Positions 52,104 to 60,290 of a stretch of DNA of 64,000 nucleotides are shown here, one piece after another. The stretch is from Kitasatospora phosalacinea (GTDB lineage: Bacteria > Actinomycetota > Actinomycetes > Streptomycetales > Streptomycetaceae), in the NCBI RefSeq assembly GCF_030268885.1, contig NZ_BSSA01000020.1, positions 62,001 through 126,000 on the forward strand. Reading direction: 5' to 3'. The notes beneath the pieces were generated by a model. That model worked only from the letters and a program-made list of their open reading frames with translations, was not told the DNA's origin and made no database searches. A program made the translations under genes and the position numbers. The number at the start of each line of letters is the position of its first letter. Position 1 is the first letter of the stretch.

Positions 52104-52445
52104 CAGCGCGTCGACCGCGGCGTCGACGGTGGCGTGGCTGGGCAGCAGCCCGTCCACCCCGGCCATGGCGAGCAGCCGTCGCAGGTCGAGCGAGGTTCCG
52201 GCCAGGGCGAGCGCGGTGCCGGCGGCCCGGGTGCGGCGGAACGCGAAGAGCAGTTCGGCCACGCCGACGGAGTCGCAGAACCCGAGCCGGGTCAGGTCGA
52301 GCACCAGCGGCAGGTCCTCGGCGGTCCCCTCGACCGCCCGGTGCAGGCGCGGCGCGGTGTGGAAGTCGAGCTCGCCCGCGAGGACGACGACGCTCGCCCC
52401 CGCGGGATGGGTGCGGACCTCGATGGTCAGGGCGTACTCGGGCAC
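52089..52445 (-). CDS. STAS-domain anti-sigma factor antagonist (RsbV-like)
   Basis: A 118-residue STAS protein: VVVLAGELDFHTAPRLHRAV, then LVLDLTRLGFCDSVGVAELL with the phosphorylatable Ser in CDSVG. In partner switching, the unphosphorylated form binds the anti-sigma kinase. It is the last gene of the stressosome operon, 62 bp after the receiver-PP2C gene, its likely phosphatase. The GTG at 52445 follows GGAG. Confidence 0.88.
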   Translation of the reverse strand: MPEYALTIEVRTHPAGASVVVLAGELDFHTAPRLHRAVEGTAEDLPLVLDLTRLGFCDSVGVAELLFAFRRTRAAGTALALAGTSLDLRRLLAMAGVDGLLPSHATVDAAVDALPRNG

Positions 52446-52507
52446 GGGGGCTCCGTACGGTGCGGGGCGGACTTGCGGGCAGGGCGGGGCGGGGTGTGGT
52501 CCGGGGC

Positions 52508-54139
52508 TCAACCGAGCCGGGCGAGCAGCAGCGCGACGTCGTCGGTCTGCGCCCGGGAGAACGAGGACAGCAGCAGGTCGGCCGCCGGGTCGAGCGCGGC
52601 CGGGGCGGCGGCGAAGGCGTCCCGCAGCGAGTCCAGGCCGGTCTGCAGGTGCTCGCCCGGGACTTCGATCAGGCCGTCGGTCACCAGCAGCAGGGTGCTG
52701 CCGGGCTCGACCGGATGGTCGACCGGCGGCGGCTGCGGCACGTTCAGGCCGAGCAGGATGCCGTGCTCGGTCAGGTAGCGGGTGGAGCCGTCCGGCCGCC
52801 GCAGCAGCGGCGGCAGGTGCCCGGCGTTGGCGACCTGGACGCTGCGCCGGTCGGGCGCGATCAGCACCAGGCACACCGTCGCGGTCAGGCCGGGGCGCAG
52901 CCGGGTCAGCAGGGCGTCCAGCCGGTGCAGCAGGGTCTGCGGGTCGTGGCCCTCGATGGCGTAGGCGCGCAGCGCGTGGCGCAGTTCGCCCATCGCCATC
53001 GCCGCCTCCAGCGAGTGCCCGGCCACGTCGCCGATCGCCAGCAGCAGCCCGGCGGGGGTGTCGATGGCCTCGTAGAAGTCGCCGCCGATCTCGCTGCGGG
53101 CGGAGGCCGGTTCGTACCGCACGGCGAGTTCGACCTCGGGGACGGCGGGCAGCCGGCTGGGCAGGAAGCTGCGCTGCAGGGTGAGGGCGAGGGCGTGCTC
53201 CTCGGCCTGGCTGCGCTGGGCCTCCAGGGCGAGCGCCCCGGCCTGGGTGAGCTGGGGGAGCAGGCCGCGCTCGTCGGGGTCGGCGACCGCGTCCCGGTCG
53301 ACGACCACGGCCAGCAGCGGGCGGCCGGGCTTGGTGCGGGCCACCACCAGGGCGACCGGTCCGGCGGGCAGGCCCGCGCCGCCCAGGCCGTGCCCGGCCA
53401 GGACCTCGTGCCACTGCTCGGCGTCGAGCAGGGCGGTGTCGGTGCCGGTGGCGTCGCCCAGGGTGTGGTGGGCGATGACGTCGAGCAGGACGGGCGGCGC
53501 CTGGAGCAGCCGCACCGCCGGGCCGTCCGGCAGGTCCGGGTCGTGGTGGGCCAGGTGCAGGGCGTCGCGGTCCGGCCCGAGGGCGATCGCGGTGGCCCGG
53601 GCGGCGCCGAGCCGGATCGCGCCGAGCGCGGCCGCGCCGACCAGGGCGTCGGTGTCGGTGGCGCCGTACAGGGCGAGCGTGCTGCGGTGCAGCGCCGCGA
53701 CCCGGGCGGCCAGGCGTTCGGCGTGCCGCCGGGCCCGGGCGTAGCGCAGCACGGCGGTGACGGTGGCCTGCAGCTCGGCCGGGTCGATCGGCTCGGTCAG
53801 GTAGGCGTCGGCGCCCCGGTGCAGGCCCTGGGTGCGGTCGCTGGCGGCGATCGCGGTGGCGGAGATGTGGACGACGGGCAGCGCGGCGGTGCGCGGCCCG
53901 CTCTTGATCCGTTCGCACACCTCGAAGCCGGTCATGTCGGGCAGGCTGATGTCCACCACGGCGATCTCGGGCAGCTCGGCGGTGGGGGTGCGCTCCAGCA
54001 GCGCCAGGGCCTGGGTGCCGTCGACCGCCTCGACGACGGTGTGCCCCGCGCGGCGCAGCCAGCTGCCGACGACGTAACGGGTCGTGTCGTTGTCGTCGAG
54101 CACCAGGACGGTGGCGGGCCCGGCGTCGGAGCCGGTCAT
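52508..54139 (-). CDS. Receiver-GAF-PP2C phosphatase (RsbU-like)
   Basis: A 543-residue protein. Receiver domain at about 10-125 (VLDDND, phospho-Asp in VVDISLPDMTG), a GAF-like domain at about 150-300, and PP2C/SpoIIE at about 320-543 (EIGGDFYEAIDTPAGLLLAI, GDVAGHSLEAAMAMG, LVTDGLIEVPGE, QTDDVALLLA). It probably dephosphorylates the STAS protein encoded downstream. The ATG overlaps the hybrid kinase stop; GAGGAGGGG lies upstream. Confidence 0.92.
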   Translation of the reverse strand: MTGSDAGPATVLVLDDNDTTRYVVGSWLRRAGHTVVEAVDGTQALALLERTPTAELPEIAVVDISLPDMTGFEVCERIKSGPRTAALPVVHISATAIAASDRTQGLHRGADAYLTEPIDPAELQATVTAVLRYARARRHAERLAARVAALHRSTLALYGATDTDALVGAAALGAIRLGAARATAIALGPDRDALHLAHHDPDLPDGPAVRLLQAPPVLLDVIAHHTLGDATGTDTALLDAEQWHEVLAGHGLGGAGLPAGPVALVVARTKPGRPLLAVVVDRDAVADPDERGLLPQLTQAGALALEAQRSQAEEHALALTLQRSFLPSRLPAVPEVELAVRYEPASARSEIGGDFYEAIDTPAGLLLAIGDVAGHSLEAAMAMGELRHALRAYAIEGHDPQTLLHRLDALLTRLRPGLTATVCLVLIAPDRRSVQVANAGHLPPLLRRPDGSTRYLTEHGILLGLNVPQPPPVDHPVEPGSTLLLVTDGLIEVPGEHLQTGLDSLRDAFAAAPAALDPAADLLLSSFSRAQTDDVALLLARLG

Positions 54140-55974
54140 GACCCCTCCTCGGGGGACGGCCGCCGGGGCGGGGCGGGGCGGGGGGCGGACAGGGCGGCGG
54201 CGATCCGGCCGCCGCTCAGGCCGGACTTCGGCAGCACGGCGCGGGCGTGCGACAGCCGGGCCCGTTCGGCGGCGGTCAGCGAGGCGGAGGTCAGCACCAC
54301 CACCGGCGTCCGCCGCAGCACCGGGTCGGCCCGCAGCTCGGCGAGGACCCGGTAGCCGTCCGTGTCGCCGAGGTGCAGGTCGAGGACGATCCCGTCCGGC
54401 CGGATCTCGCGGACCAGCGGCAGCGCGGCTGCGCCGTCGCCGCTCTCCACCACCCGCTCGGCGATCTCGTGCAGCAGCGGGCGCAGCACGTCCCGGAACG
54501 CCGGGTCGTCGTCGACCGCGACCAGCACGCCCCGCCGGGGTCCGGGCGGCGGGGCCGGGTGCGCGGGCAGCCGGACGGTGAGCGCGCTGCCCCGGCCGGG
54601 CGCGCTGTCCAGGCGCAGCGTGCCGCCGAGGATCTCGGCCAGCCGGCGGGCGTACGGCAGGCCCAGGCCGGTGCCGCGGCGGCCCCGCTGGTGCGCGCCC
54701 TTCACCTGGTAGAACTCCTCGAAGACCCGTTCGTGCTGGTCGGCGGGGATGCCCACGCCGGTGTCGGTGACGGTCACCACCAGGAACGGGCCCTCGCCCC
54801 CGGCCTCCTCGATCCGGGTGGTCAGCTCCACCGACCCGTGCTCGGTGAACTTGAGCGCGTTGGACAGCAGGTTGCGCAGGATCCGCACCAGCATCGTCTC
54901 GTCGCCGAGCAGCGGCTCCGGCACCTCGGGCGCGGGACCGATCCGCAGCTCGACGCCGGGGCGGGCCAGGCCGCGCAGGGTGCCGTCCAGGTGGGCGAGG
55001 ACGGCGCGCAGGTCGAGCGGCGCCCACAGCGGGTCGAGGGTGCCGGACTCCGCCTTCGCGACGTCCAGCAGTTCGTCCACCAGGGCGAGCAGGGTGCGGC
55101 CGGAGTCGGCGATCAGGGACAGCTGGCGGCCGCGCTCCTCCGGCGGGGCGTCGGCGTCGGCGCGCAGCAGCTCGGCCAGGCCCACCACCGCGTTGACGGG
55201 GGTGCGCAGCTCGTGGCTGACGTTCGCCCAGAACCTGCTCTTGGCCTCGCTGGCCTCGCGCAGCTGCCGCGACTTCTCGTCCAGCTCGGCGTACAGCGCG
55301 ACCACGCCCCGGTTGGTCTCCTCCAGCTCCTCCGACAGCTCCGAGTACAGGGCCAGGACGCCCCGGTTGGTCTCCTCCAGCTCGCGGTTCAGGCGGCGCA
55401 GTTCCTCGCGCTGGGCGCGGGTGCGCTCCAGCGCGGCGATCAGGTCGCGGGTCTGCGCCCGGGAGTCCTCCAGGGCGCTGGCGCCGGTGTGCGCGGCGAG
55501 CAGGCCACGGACCCGTCCGAGCAGCTCCGGGCCCGGCTCGGGGCCGGGGCCGAGCCGCTGCTCGACCCGCACCAGGCCCTCCCCGCCGCCGTGCTCGTGG
55601 CGGGTGGGCAGCAGCCGGGCGGACGCCTCCAGCGCCTCGTCGGGCAGCCGGTGCCCGCCCCGCCAGGCCAGGGTGACCCGCAGCGCGGCCGGCCGCCCCG
55701 GCAGCAGGTCGAACGCGGCGGTGAGCCGGTCGGCGCCGAGCAGACCGCGGCCGAGCTCGCTCAGCACGGTGGCCAGCCGGACGGCGTCCTGCCCGTCCGC
55801 GCCGAGCAGGTCGGCGACGGCGCGGGCGCTGCGGCGCAGCGCGAAGGTGTCCTGGGCGGTGAGCACGGGCGCGACGCCCAGGTGCACGGCCGCCCGCTCG
55901 GCGGTCTCCTCGCCCGTGCCGTCCTCCACGGGGTCGTCGGTGCGGTCGTTCACGGGGTCGTGCGGTCCGTTCAC
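54136..55974 (-). CDS. Hybrid histidine kinase with C-terminal receiver
   Basis: A 612-residue soluble kinase. An N-terminal domain of about 150 residues is of unclear type. A coiled-coil linker contains two copies of a 15-residue repeat (LEETNRGVLALYSEL and LEETNRGVVALYAEL). The H-box is ANVSHELRTPVNA, followed by an ATPase domain (NLLSNALKFT, DTGVGIP, GTGLGLPYARRLA) and a receiver (AVDDDP, VLDLHLGDTDG). It is coupled to both neighbours by 4 bp overlaps and probably feeds the receiver-PP2C protein downstream. Confidence 0.9.
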   Translation of the reverse strand: MNGPHDPVNDRTDDPVEDGTGEETAERAAVHLGVAPVLTAQDTFALRRSARAVADLLGADGQDAVRLATVLSELGRGLLGADRLTAAFDLLPGRPAALRVTLAWRGGHRLPDEALEASARLLPTRHEHGGGEGLVRVEQRLGPGPEPGPELLGRVRGLLAAHTGASALEDSRAQTRDLIAALERTRAQREELRRLNRELEETNRGVLALYSELSEELEETNRGVVALYAELDEKSRQLREASEAKSRFWANVSHELRTPVNAVVGLAELLRADADAPPEERGRQLSLIADSGRTLLALVDELLDVAKAESGTLDPLWAPLDLRAVLAHLDGTLRGLARPGVELRIGPAPEVPEPLLGDETMLVRILRNLLSNALKFTEHGSVELTTRIEEAGGEGPFLVVTVTDTGVGIPADQHERVFEEFYQVKGAHQRGRRGTGLGLPYARRLAEILGGTLRLDSAPGRGSALTVRLPAHPAPPPGPRRGVLVAVDDDPAFRDVLRPLLHEIAERVVESGDGAAALPLVREIRPDGIVLDLHLGDTDGYRVLAELRADPVLRRTPVVVLTSASLTAAERARLSHARAVLPKSGLSGGRIAAALSAPRPAPPRRPSPEEGS

Positions 55975-57161
55975 CAGGCACCCTTCGCGACCACCACGCC
56001 GGCGTCGTCCCGGCGCACGCCCGCCTCGCGCAGCAGCAGCGCGGCCGCGGTGACGGGCAGGTGGGAGAAGAGGCCGGGCACGTCGGTGGCCCGCCAGCGG
56101 TCGGTCAGGCCGTCCGAGTGCAGCACCACCGCGCTGCCGGGCGGCAGGTCCTGCCGGACGGGGTGCGGGGTGGGCAGCTGGTGGCCGACGATGCCGGGGG
56201 AGGAGGGCAGCGACCGGCGGGCCCCGGTGGCGGTGTCCACCACGAAGGCGCTGACGTTGCCGACCCCGCAGAAGGTCAGCCGGGCGGCGGCGGGCTCGAC
56301 CAGGGCGACCGCGACCGCCCCGCCGCGCCCGCTGCGCAGCGCCCGGTGCAGGTCGGCCAGGACGTCCTCGGGCCGCTGCGCGGGACTGCGGTGGAAGGCG
56401 GCGACGGCGTCCGAGGCGGCCCGGGCGGCGAGCGGGCCGTGGCCCAGCCCGTCGCAGAACATCAGCAGGAAGGAGCCGGCGTCCGTCCGGTCCGGCCCGG
56501 GGGAGGCGGCCGCCCGGGGCGCCCGGTTGGTCAGCACCGACCAGTCCAGCGCCGCCCCCGCCGCGCCCGCGACCCGCGGCAGGACCGGGGCGGGCCCCGG
56601 CAGCGGCCCGACCGGGCGCACCGCCCAGGCGTCGCCGCACAGCTCCTGCCCGCTCATCGGCCGGGTCAGCCCGGCCGCGGCCGGTTCGCCCGCCGCGGCG
56701 GCCGCCCGGCCGGCCGGGGTGCGGTTCCAGAACCGGGCGGTCAGCACGGTGCCCCGGCCGGGCAGCGAGTGCACGTCGAAGGCGTCGGCGAGGCGGGCGA
56801 CCGCGCCGAGGCCGATGCCCAGGGTGGGGCCGGAGGAGTAGCCGTCGGCCAGCGCGGCGGGGACGTCCGCCATCCCCGGCCCGCTGTCGACGGTGAGGAA
56901 CTCCAGCGCCGCCTCGGTGTCGGTGCGCACCACGCGCAGCACCATCGCCCCGTCGACGGCGTGCCGCCGCAGGTTGGTGGCGGCCTCGCTGACGGCGAGC
57001 GCCACCTCGCCGGCCCGCTCGGGCAGCAGGCCGATCCGGTGGGCGAGCTGCCGGGCCGCGCCGCGGGCGGCGGCGGGCAGCGAGTCGGAGTGCCGGAACC
57101 ACACGGTGTCCTCGCACTCGGTCGGGGCGGAGGTCACCGGGGCCGCCCGGTCGGGGGTCAC
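55971..57161 (-). CDS. RsbT/RsbW-like ATPase fused to RsbX-like PP2C phosphatase
   Basis: A 396-residue fusion. The N-terminal HATPase_c domain (about 20-140) has an N box VSEAATNLRRHA and GPTLGIGLGAVARLADAF. The C-terminal SpoIIE/PP2C domain (about 180-396) has LCGDAWAV, FCDGLGHGPLAARAA and LHSDGLTDRW, the DGLGHG being RsbX-like. RsbX resets the stressosome by dephosphorylating RsbR and RsbS. The GTG at 57161 overlaps the rsbT stop. Confidence 0.87.
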   Translation of the reverse strand: MTPDRAAPVTSAPTECEDTVWFRHSDSLPAAARGAARQLAHRIGLLPERAGEVALAVSEAATNLRRHAVDGAMVLRVVRTDTEAALEFLTVDSGPGMADVPAALADGYSSGPTLGIGLGAVARLADAFDVHSLPGRGTVLTARFWNRTPAGRAAAAAGEPAAAGLTRPMSGQELCGDAWAVRPVGPLPGPAPVLPRVAGAAGAALDWSVLTNRAPRAAASPGPDRTDAGSFLLMFCDGLGHGPLAARAASDAVAAFHRSPAQRPEDVLADLHRALRSGRGGAVAVALVEPAAARLTFCGVGNVSAFVVDTATGARRSLPSSPGIVGHQLPTPHPVRQDLPPGSAVVLHSDGLTDRWRATDVPGLFSHLPVTAAALLLREAGVRRDDAGVVVAKGAW

Positions 57162-57577
57162 CGGGCCCACTTGGTCACCGACACCGTCGTCCCGGAGCCG
57201 GGCTCGCTGTGCAGCTCGAACTCGTCCACCAGCCGCCGGGCCCCGCTCAGGCCCAGGCCCAGGCCGCCGCCGGAGGTCCACCCGTCGGTCAGCGCGAGGT
57301 CCAGGTCGGGGATGCCGGGGCCGCTGTCCTCGAACACCGCCTGCACGCCCACCCGGGTGCCGTTGCGGACGGCGGCGCAGCGCATCACGCCGCCGCCGCC
57401 GTACACCAGCGTGTTGCGGGCCAGTTCGCTGGCCGCGGTGACCAGCTTGGTCTGGTCGACCAGCGACAGCCCGCGCTGCTGGGCGTACGTCCGGACGGTC
57501 TGCCGGGCCCGCACCACGTCGTCGTTGGAGCCGATCGGCACGCTCTGCTCGTCCTCCACCACCCGTGGCCCGGTCAT
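57158..57577 (-). CDS. rsbT: Stressosome switch kinase RsbT
   Basis: A 139-residue GHKL kinase: ARQTVRTYAQQRGLSLVDQT, the N box ASELARNTLVYGGGG, G1 EDSGPGIPD and LGLGLSGARRLVDEFE. It phosphorylates RsbS and RsbR on stress and then leaves to activate a phosphatase. Order rsbR-rsbS-rsbT with overlapping ends is as in Bacillus. Confidence 0.93.
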   Translation of the reverse strand: MTGPRVVEDEQSVPIGSNDDVVRARQTVRTYAQQRGLSLVDQTKLVTAASELARNTLVYGGGGVMRCAAVRNGTRVGVQAVFEDSGPGIPDLDLALTDGWTSGGGLGLGLSGARRLVDEFELHSEPGSGTTVSVTKWAR

Positions 57578-57951
57578 GGCCGGCCCGTACGCGCGGTACG
57601 GTCCCGCTCCAGCAGAGCCAGGCCCTTCTCCAGGGTGAGCGCGGTGCGCACCCCGCCCAGCGAGAGGCCCAGCTCGACCAGGGTGATCGCCACCGCCGGG
57701 CGCATGCCGACGACCACGGTCTCGGCGTCCAGCATGCGCGAGATCGCGGCGGTGTTGGCGAGCATCCGGCCCACGAAGGAGTCGACGATCTCCAGCGCCG
57801 TGATGTCGATGACCACGCCGGTCGCGCCGGTGGCGACGATCCGTTCGGCCAGGTCGTCCTGCAGGTCCAGGACGATCTGGTCCTCCAGGTCGACCTGGAT
57901 GGAGACCAGCAGGACCTGGCCGAGCTTCAGGACGGGAACGCGGTCGCTCAC
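57574..57951 (-). CDS. rsbS: Stressosome scaffold protein RsbS
   Basis: A 125-residue STAS protein: PVLKLGQVLLVSIQVDLEDQ, ITALEIVDSFVGRMLANTAA (phospho-Ser in DSFVGRM), then VVGMRPAVAITLVELGLSLG. It forms the stressosome core with RsbR and holds RsbT. The GTG overlaps the rsbR stop. Confidence 0.93.
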   Translation of the reverse strand: MSDRVPVLKLGQVLLVSIQVDLEDQIVLDLQDDLAERIVATGATGVVIDITALEIVDSFVGRMLANTAAISRMLDAETVVVGMRPAVAITLVELGLSLGGVRTALTLEKGLALLERDRTARTGRP

Positions 57952-58787
57952 CGGGTGCCGCCCGAGGGCAGCGCGGTGCCGCTCTGCTGCAGGACGTGGC
58001 GCAGCGCGTCCTGCAGGGTCGCCTTGGTGACGATGTCGCCGAACTGCACGCCGAGCGCGACCAGGGTCTGCGCGATCTGCGGCCGGATGCCGGAGATGGT
58101 GCACTCCGCGCCCATCAGCCGGGCGGCGACCACGGTCTTCAGCAGGTGCTGGGCGACCTCGGTGTCCACGGCGGGCACGCCGGTGATGTCGATGATGGCG
58201 TGCTCGGACTCCGAGTCCACCAGGCTCTGCAGCAGCTTCTCCATCACCACCTGGGTGCGCGCCGAGTCCAGGGTGCCGACCAGCGGCACCGCGACCACGC
58301 CCTCCCAGAGCTTGACCACCGGCGTCGACAGTTCGAGCAACTGCTCGGCCTGGGCGCTGATGATCTCCTCGCGGGTGCGGGCGTACGCCTCGATGGTGAA
58401 CAGGCCCAGCGCGTCGAACAGCCGGGCCAGCTGCAGGTAGGCCGTGATGTCCTCGGCGGTGCTGCCCTCGGTGGGCTCCAGCACGTCCTTGCCCGCGAAG
58501 ACGCTGACGGCCGTCTCGGTCGGCGTGAAACCGTGCCGGGCCCTGGTCCGGGAGAGCTCCACCAGCAGGGCGCGCACCTCCGAGTACGCCTCGTCCTGCC
58601 AGTCCAGGCCGCCCTTGCCCAACGCCTGGAGCAGGGCCTGGTACAGCTCCGACAGCTCGCGCTCCAGCTCGGCCCGGCTGATCCGGCTGCCGAGGGACGC
58701 CGCCACGGCCGTCACCCACTGCTCCTGCACCGCATCGTCCCGGGTGAGCAGCTCCACGAGCCGTTCCGACGCACGCTCCACCGCCAT
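57948..58787 (-). CDS. rsbR: Stressosome sensor protein RsbR
   Basis: A 279-residue protein. The N-terminal sensor domain (1-150) is helical and globin-like in the manner of RsbR paralogues. The C-terminal STAS domain has both known phosphorylation-site Thr residues, in PLVGTLDSART and AVDTEVAQHLL. First gene of the operon; GGAGAG precedes the ATG. A SigB-type box lies 108 bp upstream, with a 19 bp hairpin in between. Confidence 0.92.
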   Translation of the reverse strand: MAVERASERLVELLTRDDAVQEQWVTAVAASLGSRISRAELERELSELYQALLQALGKGGLDWQDEAYSEVRALLVELSRTRARHGFTPTETAVSVFAGKDVLEPTEGSTAEDITAYLQLARLFDALGLFTIEAYARTREEIISAQAEQLLELSTPVVKLWEGVVAVPLVGTLDSARTQVVMEKLLQSLVDSESEHAIIDITGVPAVDTEVAQHLLKTVVAARLMGAECTISGIRPQIAQTLVALGVQFGDIVTKATLQDALRHVLQQSGTALPSGGTR

Positions 58788-58845
58788 CAGGCGCTCTCCT
58801 CAACTGAGAACAAGACCCCCAGGGACGGGGGCCGGGCCGTCACGC

Positions 58846-58895
58846 GACGGCGCGCGGCGACCCGGACCAGGTCGGTCGGGTCGCCGCGCGCCGTC
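58846..58895 (-). terminator. 19 bp hairpin between dps and rsbR
   Basis: A perfect 19 bp stem (58846-58864 with 58877-58895) and a 12 nt loop. It can end the dps transcript, but it also falls in the leader of the rsbR mRNA, because the rsbR -10 box abuts its right arm. Confidence 0.65.
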
Positions 58896-58919
58896 TGCCC
58901 CGATCGGCACGGGGTATGC
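58895..58919 (-). promoter_or_regulatory. SigB-type promoter GCAT-N15-GGGCAG (rsbRST operon)
   Basis: On the minus strand GCAT is at 58919-58916, then 15 bp, then GGGCAG at 58900-58895, upstream of rsbR. This suggests feedback of the sigma factor on its own signalling operon. Confidence 0.6.
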
Positions 58920-58971
58920 AGCGGCGGCCGAAGAATTTTTCGGCGCCGTGCCGCGGCAGGAAAGCCGCAGC

Positions 58972-59451
58972 TCAGCGTCGGTCCACGTGCTCGGCCCGGA
59001 ACATCCAGGCGTGCTTCTCGAGCGCCGCGGTCACCGTGATCAGCAGGTCCTGGGTCACGGGGTCGGCTTCGCCGGTCTTCGCGATCCGTTCACGCATCCG
59101 GCCGACCACCGCCCCGAGCGCCCCCACCAACTGCTCGACGACCGCGGTGTCGGCCTGCCAGCCCGAGGGTACTCCGGGCAGGCCGCCCGCGGCGACGGTC
59201 GCGGCCCGTCCGTCCGGGCTGACGCCGATGGCGGCCGCCCGCTCCGCCACCTGGTCGGCGAAGTCGCGGGCCGTGGCCACCACCTCGTCCAACTGCAGGT
59301 GGACGGAGCGGAAGCGGGGGCCGTACAGGTTCCAGTGCGCCTGCTTGCCGATCAGCGACAGGTCCACGAGATCGACCAGGGCGCCCTGCAGCGCCTCCCC
59401 GGCCGTGTCGCGGTCGGTTGCGTCCAGCGGGCTGCCGGTGGCGATGTCCAT
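58972..59451 (-). CDS. dps: Dps-family DNA-binding/ferritin-like protein
   Basis: A 159-residue Dps: ALVDLVDLSLIGKQAHWNLY, GPRFRSVHLQLDEVVATARD with ferroxidase His and Asp/Glu residues, and VTAALEKHAWMFRAEHVDRR. It forms a dodecamer that stores iron and protects DNA from peroxide. The ATG at 59451 has GAGAGGA 6 nt upstream; an adjacent ATG at 59454 is possible. It carries a canonical SigB-type box. Confidence 0.92.
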   Translation of the reverse strand: MDIATGSPLDATDRDTAGEALQGALVDLVDLSLIGKQAHWNLYGPRFRSVHLQLDEVVATARDFADQVAERAAAIGVSPDGRAATVAAGGLPGVPSGWQADTAVVEQLVGALGAVVGRMRERIAKTGEADPVTQDLLITVTAALEKHAWMFRAEHVDRR

Positions 59452-59503
59452 CATCGGTCCTCTCCACGTCGGGGGCGGTCGGCGAACGCCGACCGTCCTT
59501 CGG

Positions 59504-59528
59504 CTGCCCGCCGCGGTCGGACGGAAAC
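59504..59528 (-). promoter_or_regulatory. SigB-type promoter GTTT-N15-GGGCAG (dps)
   Basis: On the minus strand GTTT is at 59528-59525, then 15 bp, then GGGCAG at 59509-59504, 53 bp before the dps start. Confidence 0.7.
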
Positions 59529-59564
59529 CCCCTGGCGCCCCCGGATAACGGTTCGGCATCCCCC

Positions 59565-59589
59565 GCGTGGACCGCCCGGAACCGGGTAA
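59565..59589 (+). promoter_or_regulatory. SigB-type promoter GCGT-N15-GGGTAA (SsgA-like gene)
   Basis: GCGT 59565-59568, 15 bp, GGGTAA 59584-59589. It is a weaker match than the others. The ATG is at 59694. Confidence 0.4.
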
Positions 59590-59693
59590 CCGCGCCGACG
59601 CAGCCCCGGCCGTTCGGGCCCGCACCCGGGCCGGGCCGCCCCCCACAGGCACGCCACCGGCACACCAGTACGCATCAGGAATGGGGACCCCAC

Positions 59694-60098
59694 ATGCCCG
59701 TCGCCGTGTCCAGGCCGATCTCCGTCACCCTCCCGGAGAGCCCCTACCCCCACACCCCGGTCGCGGGACAGCTGCGCTTCGACCCCGCCCTGCCCTACGG
59801 CGTCGGGCTGGCCTTCCCGCCCCGCCGCCCCGGCGACCAGGACATCGTCTGGTGGTTCGGCCGCGACCTGCTCGCCGAGGGCCGCCGCACCCCCAGCGGC
59901 GAGGGCGACGTCCGGGTCGCCCCGGGCGCGGACGGCAAGGTCCTGGTCACCCTCGGCAGCCGGAGCGACCGCGCGGTGATCAGCGCCCCCGCCGAGACCG
60001 TCGACGCGTTCCTCGCCGACACCTTCGCCCAGGTGCCCCCCGGCACCGAGTCCGCCCACCTCGACCTCGACCCCGGCCTCGCCCGGCTGCTGGCCTGA
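59694..60098 (+). CDS. SsgA-family sporulation/cell division protein (SALP)
   Basis: A 134-residue SsgA-like protein: YDP-type FDPALPYGVGLAFPPR, then IVWWFGRDLLAEGRRTPSGE and GDVRVAP, the SALP core. SALPs occur only in morphologically complex actinomycetes and guide septum and spore-wall placement. Which member (SsgA-G) cannot be fixed by eye. GGGGA precedes the ATG. It lies next to dps, divergently. Confidence 0.87.
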   Translation: MPVAVSRPISVTLPESPYPHTPVAGQLRFDPALPYGVGLAFPPRRPGDQDIVWWFGRDLLAEGRRTPSGEGDVRVAPGADGKVLVTLGSRSDRAVISAPAETVDAFLADTFAQVPPGTESAHLDLDPGLARLLA

Positions 60099-60220
60099 CC
60101 CGCGGGCCCTCCCGCATCCGGCCCGGTCAGGGCCCCACCGGGTAGCGGTACCATGGCGGTTCGGGTGCGGCCCGTCGGACCCGCCCGCGGGAACCGGTAG
60201 TTCGCGCCAAACCCGCCGAC

Positions 60221-60240
60221 CGCGGGGCCCCGGGCCCCGC
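60221..60240. repeat. Palindrome GCGGGGCCC-C-GGGCCCCGC
   Basis: A near-perfect 9+9 bp inverted repeat upstream of the PP2C gene at 60291. It could end the SsgA-like transcript or form a leader structure. Coordinates are approximate by one or two bases. Confidence 0.4.
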
Positions 60241-60290
60241 CGGGCGGCGGAAACCGAATTGCGAGGTGAGGACCCGTCAGGGCCCGAACA

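Noticed and set aside
58893..58917. Plus-strand GTCT-N15-GGGTAT box pointing into dps
   Set aside because: It fits the SigB-type consensus, but no plus-strand gene follows for about 780 bp; it overlaps the rsbR promoter palindrome-like region and may be chance. An antisense RNA to dps cannot be excluded.
60140..60145. GGGTAG upstream of the PP2C-B12-STAS operon
   Set aside because: No GNNT lies 14-16 bp upstream, so I did not count it as a SigB-type promoter.
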